A stretch of DNA of 11,610 nucleotides, taken from DASYDU01 sp036499445. GTDB lineage: Bacteria > Planctomycetota > Planctomycetia > Pirellulales > Lacipirellulaceae. The stretch spans positions 1-11,610 of the forward strand of contig DASYDU010000072.1 of the NCBI GenBank assembly GCA_036499445.1. Direction: 5' to 3'. The position numbers and the translations under genes are program-made. Below the pieces are notes generated by a model. The model saw only the letters and a list, made by a program, of their open reading frames with translations. It ran no database searches and had not been told where the DNA came from. Below are positions 1-5,785 of the stretch, piece after piece; position 1 is the first letter of the stretch, and each line of letters begins with the position of its first letter.

Positions 1-1760
1 GACTTGGCCGACTCGAGGTTTGCTAGCTGCTCGGGCGGCGTGTAGCCGAAGAGATAGAACTTGATTTTTGGCTCGGTGCCGCTGGGGCGGCAGGCGACGC
101 AGTTGCCGGCCGTCTTGAGATCGAGCATGACCAAATCGCCTTTCGGGCCAGCGAGCGGCTGGGGTTTGCCGCCGGCTGGAGTCACGGTCTGCAGCTCGTA
201 GTCGCGAATTTGAGCGACGTTGTCGCCGCCGATCACGGTGGGCGGATGACCGCGGAAGGCGGCCATCACCTCTTTCATGCGCGTCATGCCTTCGCTGCCG
301 GGCATTTGCACGTTGATCGTCCGCTCGACATGGACGCCATGTTGCCAGAAGAGGGCGTCGAGTTTTTCGTGCAGCGTTTGGCCGGCTGCCTTGAGCTTGG
401 CGGCCAGTTCACAGAGCAGCATCGAAGCGAGCGCGCCGTCCTTGTCGCGGACGTAGTCGCCGGCCATGTAGCCGTGTGACTCTTCCGTGCCGTAGATGAA
501 ATCGGCCGGCCCGTTGTCGTCGATCGCCTGGGCGATCCATTTGAAGCCGACCAAGAGGTCGTCGATGGTACGGACGCCGTAGCTGTCGCCGATGCGGCGC
601 GTGAGCTGCGTGGTGACCAAGGTTTCGACGATGAAGTCTTGCGATCTGAGGCGGCCGGCAGCCTTGCGATCTTCGAGCATGAAGTCGGCCAGCAGCGCAC
701 CGATTTGGTTGCCGGTGATCGTGTGCCAGGGTGCGTCCTTTTTCATTGTGAGCGGCGCGGCGCAGCCGATCCGGTCGCAGTCCGGATCGGTGGCGAGCGC
801 CAAATCGGCGCCGACTTCCTTGGCGCGGGCAATTAGCAGGTCAAAGATGGCGGGGTTTTCGGGATTCGACACGTGGCCCGGTACATTGGGGAAGTCGCCG
901 TCGGGCTTGGCTTGCGGACCGAAGATTTCGACTTCTATGAAACCATCTTTTTCGAGGACGGGAATCGCTGCGGTCGCACCGACACCGTGGAGCGGCGAAT
1001 AGATCACCTTCAGCTTGCGCGGGCCGGGCGTGGATTGCGTGAGGACAGCGGCCCAATACTTCGGGTCGATTTCCTCTTGGCAGCGGACGATTTTGCCGGC
1101 CGCCGCCATCTTGTCGAAGTCGACCCGCTTGATTTCTTGGACGCTCATCACGCGGTCGATGATGCCTTTGTCGTGCGGCGGCACGATCTGTCCTCCGGTT
1201 GACCAATAAACCTTCACGGCGTTGTCGCTGGGCGGATTGTGGCTGGCGGTGACCATGATGCCGCACGAGCACTCTTTGTAGCGCACCGTGAACGAGAGTT
1301 CGGGCGTGCTGCGATGCCCTTGCAGGAAGTAGACGGTGAAGCCGGCCGCGGTCATGATCTCGGAGCAGAGCCGTGCGAAGTGCTCCGAGCGATGCCGCGT
1401 GTCGTAGGCGATGGCACAGGAGAGTTTCGCGCCGGGGCCGAGCGTTTGCTTCACATAATCGGCCAGGCCTTGCGCGCTTTCGCCGATCGTGCGGTCGTTG
1501 ATGGCGTTGGAGCCGATGGGGTACATCTTGCCGCGGCGTCCGCCGGTGCCGAACGGGATCACGGTCCAGAACACATCATCGAGCTGCTTCCATTTGCCGT
1601 CCGCGACGTGCTCGGCGACTTCGCCGGCGTACTCGGCGTAGCGGGGCTCCGTGAGCCAGATGCGGATGTTGGCGGCTGCCGAGGCCGAGAGCTTGCCATC
1701 CTTCACGGCCTGGTCGACGAGTTTCAACGTATCGGGATTGGTGGCGGTGGCGGTTGCCAT
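1..1760 (-). CDS. Phosphoglucomutase/phosphomannomutase (alpha-D-phosphohexomutase), 3' end cut off by window edge
   Basis: This enzyme should interconvert hexose 1- and 6-phosphates (glucose or mannose) in the cytoplasm, linking glycolysis to glycogen and cell-surface sugar synthesis. I translated 586 codons on the minus strand. All four family signatures are present in order: the phosphoserine loop TASHNPP with Ser173, the metal loop DPDCDR with Asp325, Asp327 and Asp329, the sugar-binding loop GTEESHGY at 424-431, and the phosphate-binding loop RPSGTEPK from Arg558. The length fits the roughly 570-620 residue bacterial PgcA-type enzymes, so only a short C-terminal piece is missing. ATG at 1760 is the first start after an in-frame TAA about 14 codons upstream. 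There is no clear Shine-Dalgarno sequence. The gene is divergent from the cytochrome gene. Glucose versus mannose preference cannot be read from the sequence. Confidence 0.95.
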   Translation of the reverse strand, partial: MATATATNPDTLKLVDQAVKDGKLSASAAANIRIWLTEPRYAEYAGEVAEHVADGKWKQLDDVFWTVIPFGTGGRRGKMYPIGSNAINDRTIGESAQGLADYVKQTLGPGAKLSCAIAYDTRHRSEHFARLCSEIMTAAGFTVYFLQGHRSTPELSFTVRYKECSCGIMVTASHNPPSDNAVKVYWSTGGQIVPPHDKGIIDRVMSVQEIKRVDFDKMAAAGKIVRCQEEIDPKYWAAVLTQSTPGPRKLKVIYSPLHGVGATAAIPVLEKDGFIEVEIFGPQAKPDGDFPNVPGHVSNPENPAIFDLLIARAKEVGADLALATDPDCDRIGCAAPLTMKKDAPWHTITGNQIGALLADFMLEDRKAAGRLRSQDFIVETLVTTQLTRRIGDSYGVRTIDDLLVGFKWIAQAIDDNGPADFIYGTEESHGYMAGDYVRDKDGALASMLLCELAAKLKAAGQTLHEKLDALFWQHGVHVERTINVQMPGSEGMTRMKEVMAAFRGHPPTVIGGDNVAQIRDYELQTVTPAGGKPQPLAGPKGDLVMLDLKTAGNCVACRPSGTEPKIKFYLFGYTPPEQLANLESAK

Positions 1761-1940
1761 GTTGGTGATCCGGTTGCGAGTATCCGAGAGCCTGAATCGT
1801 GCGAGTTATCTACCGCCCAAACTAACACTGCGATGCCGCATGAACCAGCCCCGACGCTGACTGCTTGTCGGCATCCGCATTGCCGCCGATAATTCGGTTG
1901 CTAAAGTTAACTTGGCGTTTTTTTCGCACCGGGCAATGGT
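1761..1940. promoter_or_regulatory. Divergent intergenic region between phosphohexomutase and cytochrome genes
   Basis: These 180 bases must carry the promoters of both divergent genes. I could not pick convincing -35/-10 pairs on either strand. Visible features are 7-base inverted arms GATGCCG (1832-1838) and CGGCATC (1869-1875), and a T-rich stretch ending shortly before the cytochrome start. Whether the inverted arms act as an operator is unknown. Confidence 0.3.
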
Positions 1941-2882
1941 ATGTCTCGACCGAAACTGCGAATGGCTCTCATGGCGGTGTTCGGCGTGATGTTGAGTTTG
2001 GCGGGGACAAACGCCGAACCGCCGAAAATGGCTCGGCCACCCAAGTTTCCGCCCGAGGTGCAGGGCGTGTTTTTTGATGATCCGCGGAAGGAGCTTAAGG
2101 GCGAGCGGCCGGATTACGAACATCCGGCGAAGGCTAGTCGGGCGAATGCGGTCGCGGAGGGCGGCGAGGCCGGGACGGCAGCTGGCTTTGCCTGGTCGAA
2201 GCTGATCGACGCCGCGACGATCGAGTCCGAGGTCAAGCGACTGAGCACGCTGGTGGACAAGGATGTATCGACGCCGACCGAATTCAAGGGCGGCGGCAAT
2301 AAGCTTTGCCGGCGGGATTTCAGTCTGCTCGCGGTGCTGTTTGCGGTGACCGGTCAATACGATGGCGATGCGCGTTGGAAAGATATCTCGCCGGGTTTGC
2401 GCGACGAGTTTGCGCGGGCCGGCTACAACTCGAAGGCCGCGAGCGATCAGACGTACAACGAAGTGAAAGAGCGGAAGCAGAACCTGGCCGATTTGATCCA
2501 CGGCAATCGGCCGCAGACGCCGAAGGCGGAGACGGCCGTTGAGTGGGCGCATGTCGCGGACCGTCCACCGCTGATGCAGCGGCTCAACATCGCCCAACAA
2601 GAGCGACTTACGAAGTGGGTGGCCGACGCGGGGAGTTTCAAAAAGAACCAGGCGGATGTTCGGCACGAGGCACAGCTCGTGGCGATGATTGCTGAGATCA
2701 TCACGCGCGAGGGCTTCGATTATACGGATGATGCCCAGTACATTGGCTTCGCCCACGATCTGCGGCAGGCGGCGAGCGATGCGAATGCGGCGGCCGAGAA
2801 GGGTGACTACGACGCGGTCCGGCAGGCCGTCGGCCACGCGGGCAAGGCTTGCACGGCATGTCATGAAGCATTCCGAGGTTGA
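1941..2882 (+). CDS. Secreted class II-like c-type cytochrome with one C-terminal haem site
   Basis: The 313-residue product begins with a signal peptide: basic MSRPKLR, a hydrophobic core at about 8-21, and probable cleavage after Ala25 in AGTNA. The only haem-attachment motif is CTACH at 304-308, six residues from the C-terminus. This is the arrangement of class II cytochromes (c', c556), in which a helical bundle ends in CxxCH. The bulk of the protein is predicted helical and rich in Ala, Glu and Lys. It is about twice the length of a classical cytochrome c', so roughly 150 residues ahead of the final bundle are extra. It probably acts in the periplasm as an electron carrier or haem sensor. 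A distal axial ligand cannot be assigned. The gene stands alone, and no Shine-Dalgarno sequence is obvious upstream. Haem attachment is well supported; the precise role is not. Confidence 0.82.
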   Translation: MSRPKLRMALMAVFGVMLSLAGTNAEPPKMARPPKFPPEVQGVFFDDPRKELKGERPDYEHPAKASRANAVAEGGEAGTAAGFAWSKLIDAATIESEVKRLSTLVDKDVSTPTEFKGGGNKLCRRDFSLLAVLFAVTGQYDGDARWKDISPGLRDEFARAGYNSKAASDQTYNEVKERKQNLADLIHGNRPQTPKAETAVEWAHVADRPPLMQRLNIAQQERLTKWVADAGSFKKNQADVRHEAQLVAMIAEIITREGFDYTDDAQYIGFAHDLRQAASDANAAAEKGDYDAVRQAVGHAGKACTACHEAFRG

Positions 2883-2899
2883 TATTTTCGATCGATCGC

Positions 2900-3238
2900 T
2901 CACGAGAACCTCATCAGTAGGAAGAGGGAGGCGATGGCCATGACTAGGCCGGCGATTTCGTAGTAGTTGAGTGATTCGCGGAAGAAGACGATGCCGACGG
3001 ACGTGAGGAGCAGGATCATCGCGACCGAATAGACGACGCCGATCGTGGCCAGCTTGAGGTGCTTCATGACGAAGACCCAGCCGAAGGCGGTCGAGGCATA
3101 GAACGCGAAACCGACGTAGAACCAGGGCGACCGCAGCGAGCTCGGTTGCTCGCTGGCAAGCTTGAGGAAGTAATCGCCCAGGACGCCGATCAGGCTGAAT
3201 GCGATGGTGACGAGGATAGCGAGTGTGGAGTTGGGCAT
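2900..3238 (-). CDS. Small four-helix membrane protein, drug/metabolite transporter superfamily (SMR/EamA half-size type)
   Basis: The 112-residue protein is almost entirely membrane-embedded. Hydrophobic segments lie at about 6-27, 38-59, 64-87 and 91-110, the four-helix layout of small multidrug resistance (SMR) and half-size EamA proteins. Helix 1 ends in a KLASE sequence resembling the KxSE stretch after helix 1 of EmrE-like proteins. Helix 4 is preceded by FRESLNYYEIAGLVM, close to the 'E-x-L-x-x-x-x-x-x-G' pattern of EamA domains. The membrane-buried glutamate of EmrE (Glu14) appears to be Gly18 here, and the nearest acidic residue is Asp22. Proton-coupled drug export should therefore not be assumed. 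Such proteins work as dimers. The gene converges on the cytochrome gene and has no close upstream partner. Substrate is unknown. Confidence 0.75.
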   Translation of the reverse strand: MPNSTLAILVTIAFSLIGVLGDYFLKLASEQPSSLRSPWFYVGFAFYASTAFGWVFVMKHLKLATIGVVYSVAMILLLTSVGIVFFRESLNYYEIAGLVMAIASLFLLMRFS

Positions 3239-3243
3239 AACTC

Positions 3244-3264
3244 TCAGCTTTCAGCCGTCAGCTT
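3244..3264. repeat. Heptamer tandem repeat, three units of the TCAGCTT type
   Basis: Three head-to-tail 7-base units follow one another. The first and third are identical (TCAGCTT) and the middle one is TCAGCCG. The tract lies directly upstream of the start codon of the small membrane protein on the minus strand, so it is transcribed into, or overlaps, that gene's leader. Confidence 0.6.
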
Positions 3265-3289
3265 TTAGCAAGAACGGGGCGGGGTTTTG

Positions 3290-3320
3290 CGAAGGGGACC
3301 AATTATCTTCGAAGGGGACC
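3290..3320. repeat. Direct repeat CGAAGGGGACC, two copies 20 bases apart
   Basis: An exact 11-base sequence occurs at 3290-3300 and again at 3310-3320, separated by AATTATCTT. The second copy is followed by G and seven Ts. No gene uses this stretch, and its function is unknown. It may be a remnant of a dispersed repeat family. Confidence 0.65.
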
Positions 3321-3550
3321 GTTTTTTTGTGGGTGGCCTGGTATCTTTCCTTCCTTCTTTTGACAGGATGGACGGGATGAGAGCAGTTGGGCGGGAGAAC
3401 GAAGAGCAGTAGCCGCGGCGCATGGGCTGCGCGCGTTGGCTGCTCATCTACCCTACAATGCCCTGCTGTTTTTGTGCCCATTTCCTCCTGTTCTTGTTGC
3501 GCTTGGTGTGCTGTGCGGCTTGGTGTTGATCGCAGGCTCGTAAAAAAAGA

Positions 3551-3564
3551 GAGGTAGCTACCTC
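3551..3564 (-). terminator. Perfect 14-base palindrome beside an A7 run; possible minus-strand terminator
   Basis: GAGGTAGCTACCTC is a perfect palindrome. Immediately left of it lies a run of seven As (3542-3548). Read on the minus strand this is a hairpin followed by a T-tract, the layout of an intrinsic terminator. No gene is seen to its right on the minus strand, so the alternative is a protein-binding site or a relic of a mobile element. Confidence 0.3.
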
Positions 3565-3679
3565 CGCGGATTCGCTTCCACCTACGAACTGTCTAAATCC
3601 CAGCCGGTGGGCAGCGCCGTCCACTCGATCGCCGTTGCGGAAGTGGCGAGTGGGGAATCGGGAGTTGTAGCTGGCCTGT

Positions 3680-3715
3680 CCGAGGCCGGCCAACGTCCGA
3701 GATCAAAGACCTCGG
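3680..3715. repeat. REP-like palindromic module with CCGAGG/CCTCGG arms
   Basis: CCGAGG at 3680-3685 can pair with CCTCGG at 3710-3715. An inner CCGAG at 3697-3701 competes for the same right arm (3711-3715). Between them lies the palindrome GGCCGGCC. The module can fold in two mutually exclusive ways. It sits in non-coding DNA and resembles dispersed extragenic palindromes, although copy number elsewhere in the genome cannot be judged here. Confidence 0.45.
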
Positions 3716-4132
3716 CTACAAAACTTGGTTCCCTACTTTCCGTCTCGTTTTCGACCTCTAGAGATTCGCTTCACCGTGGCTACCGTATTCGGGGCTGCGG
3801 CCCAAGCGGGGATCCATCGAAATCGAGCGGAATACGCCACTCTTTAACAACAGCGACCATCGCGAATCACACTAGCAGAAGTGGTGGCCCAATTTCTACA
3901 AAGAAATGTGCGCAGGGAGAAAATTTCGCCTGGCCAAAAGTTGAGGATTGACGGGAGTAAGCGTGGGGCAGGGAGCGAGGAGGGCGGAGGCCAGGCGAGG
4001 GGCGAGGCGCCAGGAGTTAGGCGCTAAGATCGAGGCAGGCGCGTTTGGATAAGTTCATCGCCGTCAGTTTCTTCGTGATCCCATGCGTGAACGGGCAATG
4101 TGCCACGCATTTGGAATTGGGATATGTGGCAA

Positions 4133-4202
4133 ATTGTTGTGGGCGGGGTCAAGGACGCGCTCCGCTTTGCGTGGCAGGACCACGCTCCGCGTCGCGGCTA
4201 AC
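4133..4202 (+). repeat. REP-like element copy 1 (46-base core 4157-4202)
   Basis: The core starts GCGCTCCGC and ends GCGGCTAAC. It contains a perfect hairpin, GCGTGG then CAGGA loop then CCACGC (4169-4185), and an odd palindrome CCGCGTCGCGG. The 24 bases before the core also resemble those before copy 3 (about 17 of 24 identical). Read on the minus strand the element begins GTTAGCC at the foot of the palindromes. This recalls the conserved GTAG/GGAG tetranucleotide of REPs recognised by RAYT transposases. Confidence 0.82.
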
Positions 4203-4249
4203 TGTGGGGGCGGGTTCGCGGATGTCGTGCTTTTCGGGGTGGCGGCGAA

Positions 4250-4286
4250 GCGCTCCGCTGCGCTGGGGCTTCGCGTCGCGGCTAAC
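4250..4286 (+). repeat. REP-like element copy 2, degenerate (internal hairpin replaced)
   Basis: It shares GCGCTCCGC at the left end and CGCGTCGCGGCTAAC at the right end with copies 1, 3 and 4, but the central GCGTGG/CCACGC hairpin is replaced by an unrelated shorter sequence. A further decayed tail, GCGTTGCGGTTAAC, lies at 4301-4314. Confidence 0.7.
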
Positions 4287-4382
4287 ATGCGGTTTGTGGT
4301 GCGTTGCGGTTAACGGTGATGGGGCGGTGCTTTTTTGGTCGGCGGCGCAGGGAGCAATTATTTGACGTTGGGTAATTGGTGG

Positions 4383-4452
4383 ATTATTGTGGGCGGCGTT
4401 GAAAGCGCGCTCCGCTTCGCGTGGCAGGACCACGCTGCGCGTCGCGGCTAAC
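4383..4452 (+). repeat. REP-like element copy 3 (46-base core 4407-4452)
   Basis: The core matches copy 1 at 44 of 46 bases, in the same orientation, with the GCGTGG/CCACGC hairpin intact (4419-4435). Its right-hand tail is followed after 13 bases by an inverted copy of the tail, which makes a larger hairpin just upstream of the transposase. Confidence 0.82.
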
Positions 4453-4480
4453 AGTTGGGAGTGGCGTTAGCCGCGAGGCG
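4438..4480. promoter_or_regulatory. Inverted REP tails forming a hairpin upstream of the transposase
   Basis: The tail of copy 3 (4438-4452, ending GCGGCTAAC) and an inverted tail (4466-4480, beginning GTTAGCCGC) are complementary at 14 of 15 positions around a 13-base spacer. The hairpin ends about 16 bases before the transposase ribosome-binding site (CGGAG, 4496-4500). In transcripts it could affect transposase expression; in DNA it could be a paired REP (BIME-like) substrate. Both roles are inferred. Confidence 0.55.
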
Positions 4481-4508
4481 GAGGGGAGCGAGGTCCGGAG
4501 TCGTTGTG

Positions 4509-5100
4509 ATGCTCGCTAACCACATTATTTTTTGGTGCGTATGGTTTCTGGCTTCCCAACGATCCGCGCGGGTCGTGGTCGGATTTTGTCGGATCTTGGG
4601 AATTGTTTCGCTATGGTCCGGCGACCAAGACGACCGAGACGCGTTCCGTGGCGGCAAGGCCGCACGATCGGGGTTTGCGTTTGGCGGCGAAGAGGGCGCT
4701 CAAGCGTCCGGCCGTCGTGTTTGCCATGCCGCAGATTCAAGCCGTTGCCGATGGATTCGCCGATTATGCCGGGCGGTCGGCCGTCTCGGTGTTGGCCTGC
4801 GCGATTTTGAAGGATCATATGCATCTGGTTGTGGCGCGGCATCGGCTTGAGCCCGAGCAATTAGTGATTCAATTCAAGAGCGCCGCCACTCGACGATTGG
4901 CCGAGTCGGGATTGCATCCATTTGCCGCCGAGGGTCGGCCGGCGAAGTGTTTTGCCCGTGGCGAATGGAAAGTGTTTCTCGATACGGAGGGAGAGGTACG
5001 TCGGGCGATCCGCTACGTTGAAGAGAATCCGGCTAAAGAGGGTATGTCGCGTCAGGAGTGGGACTTTGTGGGGGCGAGTTTGCGGCGGCGGGCTCGGTGA
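4509..5100 (+). pseudogene. REP-associated tyrosine transposase (RAYT, Y1_Tnp family), frameshifted near its start
   Basis: RAYTs are single-copy relatives of IS200/IS605 TnpA. They cut REP hairpins as single-stranded DNA, using an HUH site and a tyrosine nucleophile. Correcting one base gives a 196-residue protein starting MLANHIIF and continuing GAYGFWLPNDPRGS, a typical N-terminus of this family. The metal-binding HMH motif is at 103-105 (in KDHMHLVVARH). The catalytic tyrosine is probably Tyr169 in RYVEENPAKEG. ATG 4509 has CGGAG eight bases upstream. Eight codons later a run of six Ts (4528-4533) holds one T too many, so translation from ATG leaves the coding frame; the frame from 4534 to the stop at 5098-5100 is then open throughout. 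Cause: a real mutation, an assembly error, or slippage on the T run. The gene is flanked by REP-like repeats on both sides. Family assignment is confident; activity is not. Confidence 0.85.
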
Positions 5101-5123
5101 GGTGGCGTTGGGGCGGAGAAGAC

Positions 5124-5169
5124 GCGCTCCGCTTTCCGTGGCAGGACCACGCTCCGCGTCGCGGCTAAC
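5124..5169 (+). repeat. REP-like element copy 4, downstream of the transposase
   Basis: This core matches copy 1 at 45 of 46 bases. The single difference is G to C in the left hairpin arm, which trims the hairpin to five base pairs. It begins 23 bases after the transposase stop codon, in the same orientation as the upstream copies, so the transposase gene is bracketed by direct repeats. Confidence 0.82.
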
Positions 5170-5227
5170 AATGATCGCAAACGGAGTATAATGTGGGTGC
5201 TATTAACGCGGCGGCTGATCAGGCGCG

Positions 5228-5233
5228 AAGGAG
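5228..5233 (+). promoter_or_regulatory. Ribosome-binding site that fixes the cupin start
   Basis: AAGGAG lies seven bases before ATG 5241 and inside the reading frame of the upstream candidate start at 5193. It favours the shorter, 133-residue protein. Confidence 0.75.
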
Positions 5234-5240
5234 AACATCC

Positions 5241-5642
5241 ATGGACATTAAACGGAGCGGGTCGCGGCCGTCGGGGAAGGGGCCGCCGGATTGGTTTACT
5301 GGGGCGGTGCGGATTGATCCGCTCGTGGATGTGGCCGCGCCCGGGCGCGTGGCTGGGGCCAGCGTGACGTTTGAGCCGGGGGCGCGGACGGCTTGGCATA
5401 CGCATCCGCTCGGTCAGACGCTGATCGTGATGGCGGGCTGCGGCTGGTGTCAGCGATGGGGCGGGCCGGTCGAGGAGATTCGGCCGGGCGATGTGGTTTG
5501 GATTCCGCCGGGCGAGAAGCATTGGCACGGGGCCACGGCGACGACCGCGATGTCGCACATCGCCATTCAGGAGAAGCTTGATGGGAAGGCCGTGGAGTGG
5601 ATGGAGCAGGTGACGGAGGAGCAGTATCGGGGCGGGAAGTAG
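5241..5642 (+). CDS. Small cupin, hydroxynitrile-lyase-type (manganese) cupin family
   Basis: The 133-residue protein is a single cupin barrel. Motif 1 reads GARTAWHTHPLGQTL, with glutamine where most cupins have glutamate. Motif 2 reads PGDVVWIPPGEKHWHGA. Predicted metal ligands are His53, His55, Gln59 and His94. These numbers coincide with the ligands described for the (R)-selective cupin hydroxynitrile lyase of Granulicella tundricola, as do Ala40, Val42, His106 and Gln110. The start is ATG 5241, with AAGGAG seven bases upstream; a longer reading from 5193 is less likely. Members often lie near carboxymuconolactone decarboxylase or quinone genes, but none is present here. The reaction could be cyanohydrin cleavage or, more likely in nature, another quinone- or carbonyl-related reaction. 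The natural substrate is unknown. The gene is monocistronic and converges on the ligase gene. Confidence 0.88.
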   Translation: MDIKRSGSRPSGKGPPDWFTGAVRIDPLVDVAAPGRVAGASVTFEPGARTAWHTHPLGQTLIVMAGCGWCQRWGGPVEEIRPGDVVWIPPGEKHWHGATATTAMSHIAIQEKLDGKAVEWMEQVTEEQYRGGK

Positions 5643-5651
5643 AGGAGGAGG

Positions 5652-5679
5652 CAGGATTCAGGATGCGGGGGTCAGGGGA
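5652..5679. repeat. Heptamer tandem repeat, four units of the CAGGATT type
   Basis: Four imperfect 7-base units (CAGGATT, CAGGATG, CGGGGGT, CAGGGGA) follow the cupin stop codon. On the minus strand they read as CCTGA-type heptamers, related to the CTGAACC tract between rpsL and rpsG. The remainder of the gap to 5785 contains a weak AAGCC/GGCTT hairpin without a T-tract and no clear terminator. Confidence 0.5.
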
Positions 5680-5785
5680 GGAACTGCGTGCGGTTGTCGG
5701 CTATCGAGATCTGAGGGAAGGGGAAGGCCGCGATCAGACCAAGCCTGCGGCTCGGTGCCCTTCGCGGCTTTATGGGTGGAGTTCG

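Larger units (their letters stand above)
3239..4132. other. Gene-free repeat-rich region left of the REP cluster
   Basis: I find no protein gene with recognisable composition, homology or start site here on either strand, and no tRNA. The region holds heptamer repeats (3244-3264), paired CGAAGGGGACC repeats (3290-3320), an imperfect 9-base tandem repeat around 3360-3378 (ACAGGATGG then ACGGGATGA), a 14-base palindrome (3551-3564), a CCGAGG/CCTCGG module (3680-3715), and a purine-rich GGCGAGG tract ending in a GCGCC/GGCGC hairpin (about 3962-4024). It looks like accumulated non-coding repeats beside a mobile REP module. Confidence 0.6.

Noticed and set aside
1806..2903. Long open frame of 365 codons on the minus strand opposite the cytochrome gene
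   Set aside because: It is antisense to a gene with a signal peptide and a haem motif, is rich in Arg, shows no domain, and overlaps both neighbours. This is typical of GC-rich shadow frames.
3607..3951. Possible 114-residue plus-strand gene
   Set aside because: Its translation runs through the palindromic module at 3680-3715, is low in hydrophobic core residues, and has no ribosome-binding site. I regard it as a repeat-derived open frame.
4064..4433. Minus-strand open frames carrying a shared ATRSVVLPRKAERV-like or RDAERGPATQ-like stretch
   Set aside because: The shared peptides are translations of the REP-like repeat itself (the same peptide reappears from the copy at 5124-5169). They reflect repeated DNA, not a protein family.
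4157..5169. CRISPR array
   Set aside because: Copies are few, unevenly spaced (hundreds of bases to about 700), palindromic in REP style, and there are no cas genes.
5193..5240. Upstream ATG 5193 as the cupin start
   Set aside because: AAGGAG sits seven bases before ATG 5241, and only that start reproduces the residue numbering of characterised family members.
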